Source: an uncultured Anaerolineaceae bacterium (GTDB lineage Bacteria > Chloroflexota > Anaerolineae > Anaerolineales > Anaerolineaceae). From it: DNA of 11,126 nt. Within the stretch, counting starts at the first letter, position 1; the number at the start of each line of letters is the position of its first letter. Positions 1-5,852 of this stretch are shown here, in pieces. The notes under the pieces were generated by a model, which was not told where the DNA came from, searched no databases, and was given only the letters and a program-made list of their open reading frames with translations. The translations under genes were made by a program, and so were the position numbers. The stretch is taken from contig CALAEB010000036.1 of NCBI GenBank assembly GCA_937890875.1, forward strand, positions 1-11,126, read 5' to 3'.

Positions 1-6
1 GGCTAT

Positions 7-48
7 AAGTGTAAAGTTCAAAGTGCTGAGCGCAAAGCCCATTGTGAT
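7..48 (+). repeat. Degenerate heptad array, AGTG orientation
   Basis: Six consecutive 7-bp units can be read from position 7: AAGTGTA, AAGTTCA, AAGTGCT, GAGCGCA, AAGCCCA and TTGTGAT. The shared core A-G-T/C recurs every 7 bp. It is the reverse complement of the CACTNNN unit at 106-168, so the two arrays face each other. The array is strongly degenerate, and two frames stay open through it (a stop at 56-58 in one and at 109-111 in the other). It could therefore be the decayed 3' end of a plus-strand gene lying left of the window. That last point is inference. Confidence 0.5.
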
Positions 49-105
49 TCGCATATAGCAATCAATTTGTTCACTAAGAGTGTATCATTTATACCTTATG
101 CTTTG

Positions 106-168
106 GACTAATCACTCTGCACTATGATCTATGCACTAATCACTCTGCACTCTGCACTCTGCACTAAT
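106..168 (-). repeat. Degenerate heptad array after methylase gene
   Basis: Nine contiguous 7-bp units run from 106: GACTAAT, CACTCTG, CACTATG, ATCTATG, CACTAAT, then CACTCTG three times, then CACTAAT. The core CT at unit positions 3-4 is invariant, and the last three bases vary among CTG, ATG and AAT. The last unit (162-168) contains the stop codon of the methylase gene: read on the minus strand, CACTAAT is ATTAGTG and the TAG ends the gene. The array thus starts exactly at the gene's 3' end. No spacers are present, so this is not a CRISPR array. Short 7-bp tandem repeats are known from other bacteria (for example STRRs of cyanobacteria), but this unit is not one I can name. Confidence 0.8.
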
Positions 169-2887
169 TGAAGAGTCCCATTTGCTTTCCGTTGGTACGG
201 TTCGCGGCAATGTCGGCTGCGGCGCGCTGCACCTCCGGCCAGGCGATGACCAAAGCGTTATAGGCGTATGCCTCGCCCGCCCAGCCCTTGCGCTCCGCGA
301 TCTGGAACAGGCGGTAAGCCAGCGCTTTGGCATGTTCCGGGTTGAAGCCCGCGGACAGATCCGCTATAATTTCAGCCGTCGCTGCCACGCCGCCGCTCGC
401 CATCGCGCGCGTAAGCTGTTGAGTCAGCAGCCAGATGATCGGCTCCGTCCTTACCGCCTTTTCCGGAATCTCTTCCCGGGTCAGCAGCCGGACGACGCCC
501 TTTTGAGCATACAGCACACGGCCGGCTAATCGCTCCACCGATGTGTTTTTTGCCCGCGCCAACACGTCCGCCTCGCCGAATTTCATCTCGTTGAAAGCAT
601 TTTGGGTGAACAGATCCACGCAGAACCGGCTCTCGCTGTCCAGCTCGCCGTCCTGCTCCGTAAAATACAGATCCAATTCCTGATTGATCAACTGCAGCGC
701 ACTGCGCACACGCATCGGCGTTCCGTCCGCCTCCAGGACACTGGAAAAGCGCGAGTATACACCCATGCCCGGGCCAATGGCCGACTGCGCCAGATCGACC
801 GGCGCGATGTTGCTCTCCTGTAACTTTTGTAAAGCGGGCTTGAGTTCCCGCTTGAGCGTATTGATGAAGTCGCGGCGCGTGCAGACCGGCGCGTCGGCGG
901 GACGCTTGCGGCAGACCAGCACAATGGAAGAAGCAAGGGCATTTGTGTCCATTCCTATCATGCGATTGGATAATTCTGTCCGTATAGGCCATGTTCCTGT
1001 AATTGTAAATCCCGACTGAATAATTGCGGTAAGCATTGTTTCCCAGCCGGTTGAAGCTGTTTCAGAGTTGCTATCACCCTCGTTTTGTTTATAGGCATAG
1101 TAGACAGTTACCGGGACATCTTCACGTGAGTAAGCGTTTATTTGTTCGAACGTTTGAAGCATCCCTTCTTCAAAGAATTTATGCGCTTCTATCCGGCCAT
1201 CCTTGAAGCGATAAGGCAACGCTGTCAGTTCCTCTGCCTTTGGAACAAGCATGGTCTTGAACAAGTCGGGATATGTCCCTTTAAGTGTTTGGCGCAACCA
1301 TACATAGAAAAAGTCGGATAAATCAGCGTAAGCGATATTGTCGTAGTATGGAGGGTCTGTTGAAATCATTATCTCGCGTAATCCATTATCAGTTTGTGCG
1401 TCATGTTGAATAACCAAGCCTATTGTTGATGCAGGGAAGTGTTGTAGACATTTGTACGACCAATTAATACAACTACTCCAACAACCAGTTGAATCAGAAA
1501 ATGGATTTGATTCAGCATAATCCCAAGTCATTGGAATAGCTTGCCTACCAAATGTATTCCGAATTTTTGTATAACCAGTATCCCAACTACAAATAGATGA
1601 TCCTCTATCAGCAAGTTTGTCTACAACAAACGCTAAATATACCGCCACCGCCTGTGCGTATTCAAGCGAACCGCCATCGCGTTCCACTTGCGCCTGAGCT
1701 TCAGCCACAAGGTCGCTGAAAGTGGTTAAGGCGGTGAGTTGACGGGGAGTAAACAACTCATACCAATGTGTAAAGCCGTATCCGCGCCCGCTGATAAGGT
1801 CGGTGGATTTTGTGTTCATCTCCGCTTCCGGTTTCCAATCAGGCATGGGGCAATCAGCGATTTTTGTATGCCCGTTATCTGGTGAAACATAAATCCGCTT
1901 TCCATCCCCCTCTGCGACAATTGCCATAAGCTGCGCGCCGGAACGTTTTGCTGTGAACTCCGCACGAATATATCCACCTTGAACCGCTTGACCACAGCAT
2001 ATACACCTGAATTGCCCGCGGCCTGTTTTCGGCGGTTCCGGCGCGTTCCTGCCATATCTCACCTCATAGCGGATCGCTGTACCCTCGATAACTGGCTGAA
2101 TATAGGCTTCTTTACCCTTCTTTTTTGATAATTCAAAAGAACTTGCCAGCGGCATTTCGCAGCCGCATGCGGGGTTCGGGCATTTGACCGTCCGCGCCCA
2201 AATCCATGCGATGACGGTCGCCTCACCGCCGCCCTGCTCCTTCGGAATTTTCACTTTCGGGTAAAGATGTCCGATACTCTTGAAGGCTTCCTGCTTCATC
2301 CACTCGCCATAGTAGCGTACGTCCTCGGCCAGGCCGGCGGCGCCTTTCCAGCCCGTTTTATTGCCAATTTTCTTGCCCGCTTCAGGGTTGACGGGCGGTT
2401 GGTTGGCGAACTTCGGCGGAATCTCAATCATCGCCTTGTTAATCATCACAGCGACAGGGTTCAGGTCGCTGGCGTGGGCTTCCAGGCCGAGCCGCTGCGC
2501 CTCAAGCGGTATTGAGCCACCGCCCGCGAACGGGTCAAGCAGCGCGGGCGGGTTGCCGCCGGTGGATTTCATGATCTCGGCTTTTGCCTCGTTCAGGACC
2601 TCCTCATTGTTGGAGTTCTCCCATTTCACAAGCCGTTCAAGGATGCCAAACAGACGCTGACGCTCGACATTCTGCGCCTCCTCAGTGGGGAACTGCTCCG
2701 GCAGGCTCGACGGGTCGTCGACGAGGCTTGACCAGATGACGGCGCGGGCGGCAGCCAGCGGACGTCTTGCCCACCACAAATGCAGCGTCGAGGGATGCCC
2801 GTGGCGGATTGACTTCTCGCGAGCGGATTCAGCGTTGATCGCTTCCAATGGTAAGGCGACTTCGATCAGTTTTTTCTTTTCAGTCAT
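164..2887 (-). CDS. DUF1156 Zn-ribbon adenine-specific DNA methylase (COG1743-like)
   Basis: This is a putative N6-adenine DNA methyltransferase of 907 residues. The N-terminus (about 5-75, with HPSTLHLWWARRPLAAARAV) is the DUF1156 signature. The SAM-binding motif I is DPFAGGG at 118-124, and the catalytic DPPY motif is at 511-514. Between them lies a Zn-ribbon-like insert with Cys236, 241, 243 and Cys295, 297, 298. The order FxGG, insert, DPPY and the Zn ribbon match COG1743. The start has a short-spaced AGGA. It follows the SNF2 helicase on the same strand, as methylase and helicase do in class 1 DISARM and related defence loci, so a role marking self DNA is inferred. The reading frame is intact. 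The catalytic core is much more AT-rich (35-50% GC in hand counts, about 910-1650) than both ends (up to 67-70%), which suggests a mosaic gene. The stop codon lies in a heptad repeat. Confidence 0.88.
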   Translation of the reverse strand: MTEKKKLIEVALPLEAINAESAREKSIRHGHPSTLHLWWARRPLAAARAVIWSSLVDDPSSLPEQFPTEEAQNVERQRLFGILERLVKWENSNNEEVLNEAKAEIMKSTGGNPPALLDPFAGGGSIPLEAQRLGLEAHASDLNPVAVMINKAMIEIPPKFANQPPVNPEAGKKIGNKTGWKGAAGLAEDVRYYGEWMKQEAFKSIGHLYPKVKIPKEQGGGEATVIAWIWARTVKCPNPACGCEMPLASSFELSKKKGKEAYIQPVIEGTAIRYEVRYGRNAPEPPKTGRGQFRCICCGQAVQGGYIRAEFTAKRSGAQLMAIVAEGDGKRIYVSPDNGHTKIADCPMPDWKPEAEMNTKSTDLISGRGYGFTHWYELFTPRQLTALTTFSDLVAEAQAQVERDGGSLEYAQAVAVYLAFVVDKLADRGSSICSWDTGYTKIRNTFGRQAIPMTWDYAESNPFSDSTGCWSSCINWSYKCLQHFPASTIGLVIQHDAQTDNGLREIMISTDPPYYDNIAYADLSDFFYVWLRQTLKGTYPDLFKTMLVPKAEELTALPYRFKDGRIEAHKFFEEGMLQTFEQINAYSREDVPVTVYYAYKQNEGDSNSETASTGWETMLTAIIQSGFTITGTWPIRTELSNRMIGMDTNALASSIVLVCRKRPADAPVCTRRDFINTLKRELKPALQKLQESNIAPVDLAQSAIGPGMGVYSRFSSVLEADGTPMRVRSALQLINQELDLYFTEQDGELDSESRFCVDLFTQNAFNEMKFGEADVLARAKNTSVERLAGRVLYAQKGVVRLLTREEIPEKAVRTEPIIWLLTQQLTRAMASGGVAATAEIIADLSAGFNPEHAKALAYRLFQIAERKGWAGEAYAYNALVIAWPEVQRAAADIAANRTNGKQMGLFN

Positions 2888-2897
2888 AATTCCTATT

Positions 2898-3189
2898 TTA
2901 GCGTTCGAAAAAAGGTATTTCGTTTTCTTTCAGAAATCTTTTTATCGCATTCACATGGATACAATAGCCAACATTTGGGAATGGAGAATTATATCTATGT
3001 GCTTGACTACCATCGATTATAGCTTCGCATTGTTCCATTCTTTCACCTAAATAATACGCCTGCATTTCGTAGCAGAGTCCTAAAATAGTCCCATGACCCA
3101 GGAATGATGCGTGTTGAGTCAAAGTTTCTGGATATCAAAATTATTTGTCGAGTGTACTTTTCAACTTCAGCTATTGCATTAGCAAACAT
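2898..3189 (-). pseudogene. Remnant of a trypsin-like peptidase gene, middle deleted and frame broken
   Basis: An ATG at 3189 lies 2 nt after the stop of the BRO gene and opens a 48-codon frame (to 3043) beginning MFANAIAEVEKYTRQIILIS. This resembles the N-terminus of a family of trypsin-like peptidases, as far as I recall it. A second frame (TTG at 3122 to the stop at 2898) ends with FPNVGYCIHVNAIKRFLKEN, which resembles the C-terminus of the same family. The two overlap over 3043-3122 in different frames, and the second has an in-frame stop just upstream of its TTG. The simplest reading is one gene that lost most of its catalytic domain and its frame. The family call is from memory of sequence style; the break itself is visible. 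Composition is AT-rich, like the rest of 2888-4460. The end lies 10 nt from the methylase start. Confidence 0.45.
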
Positions 3190-3191
3190 GA

Positions 3192-4109
3192 CTAATCCCG
3201 CACAGCTTTTTTGTATTCTGTGGAAGACCGGTTCATTTGATTACTGCCATCATCTGGCGTTATCCTGTCAACGAATCCAATCACTTCAGAAAAATCAATC
3301 GCATTCTTTGGCGTGATTACAGCTTTCCCAGTGTCTGATTCAATCGATCTTCGTGCATCACCAGCCACTTTTCCTCCGCGTTTTGCCATTTCCTGATTCT
3401 CCGGCAGTCCTTGCGCATTATGGGCTTTGGCAAGCTCCGTGGTAGAAGCTTCTGCAAGCATATTCAGCACCAATTCGAGTGTGCTCATATTATCGCGCAG
3501 GTTTTCTTTCTTCAGTCCTTTCAGCGTTTTGTACTGTCTGGTTGTCATGCCTGACCAAGCTCGTGAAATTTCGTCAGTAAGAATTGCGTATTCAATGCCT
3601 TTTTGAATACCTCGGGAATCCCATTCGTCAGTCAGTTCTTTTCGTATCTGGTAGGCTTGCAGACGTTGATTGATCCATTCTCGTGTATAACCTTTTTTCA
3701 GATAGGTTTCCAGAGCACGATCAATCGTCAATTCCGGATCAATGGTCTCCTCGATACGTTCACGCCCAACCTGTGCCAGCCACATTTTGAAGGGTTCGGC
3801 TTTCGGTGAAGGAATGGACTGTATAATACGTAATAGTTGTTCTGTGTCAGCAACATCAGTCGCATAGCGTTTCCCATCAACTGGAGATTTCAATTTCAGT
3901 TGCTTACAATTTGTAAGCAACTGGTCAGCGCCTTCCTCTATCAGTCGTTTCTTCATAACTGCCCAATACGTGCTGGCACTGCGCTGTGTTGGTTGTTCTG
4001 TTAATACAGCGATTACATCCACAACTGAAAAGAACCATTCCTCTTTGTCTTCATCCCATGCGGTACGAATTCGTTTGTCTTCATATAGCTGGATTTTATC
4101 TGTCGTCAT
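3192..4109 (-). CDS. BRO family (Bro-N) protein, DinD / antirepressor-like
   Basis: This is a 305-residue protein of the Bro-N family found in prophages, genomic islands and defence loci. The N-terminal half carries the Bro-N hallmarks: a W-F-F-S-V-V-D segment near residues 26-32, a Y-W stretch about 20 residues later, and the RIIQSIPSPKAEPFKMWLAQ block that closes the domain. The C-terminal half contains the ELTDEW and AILTDEISRAW blocks, a NMLAEASTTELAKA helix and a basic GGKVAGDARR tail typical of the long DinD-like members. The ATG at 4109 is chosen because GGAG lies 6 nt upstream and family members start here; the frame itself is open to 4175. DNA binding or a damage- or phage-linked regulatory role is known for relatives, but no target can be read here. 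It sits between the helicase and methylase genes on the same strand, in AT-richer DNA, so it is probably a later arrival. Confidence 0.82.
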   Translation of the reverse strand: MTTDKIQLYEDKRIRTAWDEDKEEWFFSVVDVIAVLTEQPTQRSASTYWAVMKKRLIEEGADQLLTNCKQLKLKSPVDGKRYATDVADTEQLLRIIQSIPSPKAEPFKMWLAQVGRERIEETIDPELTIDRALETYLKKGYTREWINQRLQAYQIRKELTDEWDSRGIQKGIEYAILTDEISRAWSGMTTRQYKTLKGLKKENLRDNMSTLELVLNMLAEASTTELAKAHNAQGLPENQEMAKRGGKVAGDARRSIESDTGKAVITPKNAIDFSEVIGFVDRITPDDGSNQMNRSSTEYKKAVRD

Positions 4110-4115
4110 TCCACT

Positions 4116-4119
4116 CTCC
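4116..4119 (-). promoter_or_regulatory. Ribosome binding site that fixes the BRO gene start
   Basis: GGAG on the minus strand lies 6 nt before the ATG at 4109. The upstream in-frame ATG at 4175 has no comparable motif and would overlap the end of the DUF3883 remnant, so 4109 is preferred. Confidence 0.6.
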
Positions 4120-4128
4120 ACATTTCTT

Positions 4129-4458
4129 TCAAATTGTCCAATCATGTGTTTCAACGAACTGTTCTCCAGTATCACCTTTGCAGAACATCCTGGCAGTTTC
4201 GATCAACTTCGAAATATCGTAGTTGACACTAACCACACCCCAACCTGGTGCATTCGTAAAGGGTTTATTCAGGTAAATCGTGTGTGTGGAATCACCATCA
4301 ACTTCCACAACGGCCAGAATGAATTCATCTGGTTTGTTCATAGCGGTCAGAATCTCATTGGCACTGACCGTGACAGTGGTGGAGCCTTTCGTCCGCACCC
4401 TGACTTCAATGAAACGCAGACTGCGTTCGGTAGTTGCAGGTGTTGTGCCTGACGGGAA
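4129..4458 (-). pseudogene. Orphan C-terminal half of a DUF3883 domain
   Basis: The open frame after a TGA (4459-4461) encodes 109 residues without a convincing start; a GTG at 4398 exists but has no clear ribosome site. From its residue 13 (SLRFIEVRVR) it aligns with the second half of the DUF3883 domain that ends the neighbouring helicase. Shared blocks include NEILTA, NKP, YL, PF and SVNYDI. By eye about half of some 75 positions are identical, with a few indels. The first half of the domain is missing. The E-x-K pair seen in the helicase copy (EVK) is EVR here, so any PD-(D/E)XK-like activity would be lost. DNA identity to the helicase copy is low, so it is not a fresh duplication. It abuts the heptad array at 4460, which suggests that repeat-mediated recombination cut it there. 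It could also be a small standalone protein; I favour a remnant. Confidence 0.6.
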
Positions 4459-4459
4459 T

Positions 4460-4536
4460 CACTATGCCCTTAGCACTAATCACTCATCACTATGCCCTAT
4501 GAACTAAACACTACGCCCTCTGAACTACGCACTAAC
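4460..4536 (-). repeat. Degenerate heptad array at the helicase 3' end
   Basis: Eleven contiguous 7-bp units run from 4460: CACTATG, CCCTTAG, CACTAAT, CACTCAT, CACTATG, CCCTATG, AACTAAA, CACTACG, CCCTCTG, AACTACG and CACTAAC. CT at unit positions 3-4 is invariant, and position 7 is mostly G. The orientation relative to the upstream gene is the same as in the array at 106-168. Units from 4497 to 4536 are translated as the last residues of the helicase (VRSSEGVVFSS), and its TAG stop is supplied by the CCCTATG unit at 4495-4501. The array continues past the stop to the edge of the DUF3883 remnant. Confidence 0.85.
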
Positions 4537-5852
4537 TCATCAATATCGTAGTTTACGCTCGTCGCGGCAAAGTCCGGGCGTTCACGGAAGGGCCTCTTCA
4601 GATAATGCACAGTGTATAGCGCGGCATCCACAGTTGAATCGGGGAATTCAACTTGGACCAAGGCAAGAATATAGTCCTCGGGTTTATTGAAAGCCGTAAG
4701 AATTTCGTTCTTTGTAACTGTAACTGTATCAGCGCCCTTGATTCTGCCTTTCACTTCAATGAAGCGTAAAGAAGACGCGCCGTCAACTGCGTACTTTGGA
4801 CTGTGCACTGTGGACTCAATATCGTAGCCGACCTTCGCAGCGCTCACGTCGCGGGGCATATAGCCGAGCGACGTTTCAATGTCCATCACCGCTCGCATCG
4901 CGGCGAGTTCGATCTCGCGCCTTGCGACCGCGTCGACGGCAAATGGGTCGGGTCTGCCCATCAGACGGCTCAGCAGCCCACGCGGGATGATGATTGCCCC
5001 GCCCACAATCACGGGCGGCATTGCGGAGATGCTTTTTTCGGTCTCCAGTTCAGCCAGCCGCTTCTGCATCCGGGACTGCAGCTCGTCGGCACGGCGCTGC
5101 GCCATATCGGAGTTAAGTTTCGGATTGCCCCTGCCGGCGGATTCTTTGGTTTTCAGTTCGCCCGCGCGGAAATCCCAATACTGTATCTCGGCGGTCAGGC
5201 GTTCTTTCACCGCCTTGGCGGTCTTGTCGATGAGCTTCGTCTTGCGTTCCCTGACTTCCTTCACGTGTGCGGGAATGACCTCGGAGATGGCATAACCAAC
5301 CGCGATCTCCTCCACATTCCGCTGCAGCCACGCCTGTTTATCAAGAAAAGTTCGGACGGCCGCCAGTTCCTCCGCCTCCGCGGCTCTGTAATCGAGGTAC
5401 GGCGCATAACCGGCACTGGCCGCACTGCCGTCTTCTTTGATCTCCACAAAGTGGATATGTTTGGAGATAATGCGTTTTCCCCCGTTCGGCAGGATGACGC
5501 CGTCCTGAACGGAATCCTCCACATAGAACAGCAACCGCGCCTCGCTGCCATCGTCGTTATCATCAATAAAGACCGCGCCGCGTTTCATCACATCGGCGTT
5601 CCGCTCACGCACCAGGTCGATGGTTGCCTCCAGCAATGGATGGCCCGGCGCGAGCAGCGCAGCCTGCGGTTGTCCCGGAATATTGCCGAATGCCTTGTCG
5701 AAGCAGACCCGCTCATATCTTTGCAGCACCGGCTCGCCGAAGCCAATCTGCATATCGCGGTTGCGGACGGCAAACGGCACGGAGGTGATCTCATAGCGGC
5801 CCTTTTCGCGCTGGCGGATTTTGCCACCGACATTCTGGAAGGCTTCCAGGAG
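4497..5852 (-). CDS. SNF2 helicase, C-terminal part with DUF3883 domain (after frameshift)
   Basis: This is the 3' part of the helicase gene that starts at 8026, in the next frame. It codes for 451 residues with no start of its own; a GTG at 5780 is internal. It resumes at LLEAFQNVGGKIRQREKGRYEI directly after the IESF that ends the homologous part upstream. Numbered from that GTG, residues 150-255 are a charged, probably coiled-coil region (repeated K/E/R, including AVKERLTAEIQ and QKRLAELETEKS). Residues 288-416 are a DUF3883 domain with Asp320 (GYDIES) and Glu342/Lys344 (FIEVKGR), a pattern like PD-(D/E)XK nucleases. The D-to-ExK linker holds five heptad repeats (4785-4819), and the last dozen residues are also heptad-encoded. 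If the missing base is an assembly error, the joined protein would be about 1,176 residues, the usual size for SNF2-DUF3883 proteins. Confidence 0.8.
   Translation of the reverse strand, partial: LLEAFQNVGGKIRQREKGRYEITSVPFAVRNRDMQIGFGEPVLQRYERVCFDKAFGNIPGQPQAALLAPGHPLLEATIDLVRERNADVMKRGAVFIDDNDDGSEARLLFYVEDSVQDGVILPNGGKRIISKHIHFVEIKEDGSAASAGYAPYLDYRAAEAEELAAVRTFLDKQAWLQRNVEEIAVGYAISEVIPAHVKEVRERKTKLIDKTAKAVKERLTAEIQYWDFRAGELKTKESAGRGNPKLNSDMAQRRADELQSRMQKRLAELETEKSISAMPPVIVGGAIIIPRGLLSRLMGRPDPFAVDAVARREIELAAMRAVMDIETSLGYMPRDVSAAKVGYDIESTVHSPKYAVDGASSLRFIEVKGRIKGADTVTVTKNEILTAFNKPEDYILALVQVEFPDSTVDAALYTVHYLKRPFRERPDFAATSVNYDIDELVRSSEGVVFSS
4785..4819 (-). repeat. Five heptad units inside the DUF3883 coding sequence
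   Basis: Units AACTGCG, TACTTTG, GACTGTG, CACTGTG and GACTCAA follow one another exactly every 7 bp. All have ACT at unit positions 2-4. They match the family at 106-168 and 4460-4536 in unit length, core and orientation. They encode the stretch ESTVHSPKYAV between the GYDIES and SLRFIEVK blocks of the DUF3883 domain. The unit length is not a multiple of three, so each unit is read in a different frame, and the reading frame stays open throughout. Confidence 0.7.

Noticed and set aside
1..111. Partial plus-strand coding sequence entering from the left (open to a stop at 109-111, or at 56-58 in another frame)
   Set aside because: Both frames run through heptad repeats and give no recognisable protein, so neither can be called from this window.
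106..168. CRISPR array
   Set aside because: The units are 7 bp, contiguous and degenerate, without spacers or nearby cas genes.
372..992. 206-codon alternative minus-strand frame inside the methylase gene
   Set aside because: It overlaps the intact 907-residue methylase in another frame. It has Arg/Gly/Ala-rich shadow composition.
2888..4500. Insertion sequence or integrated prophage
   Set aside because: No transposase, integrase, terminal inverted repeats or target duplications were seen. A lone BRO gene is not enough.
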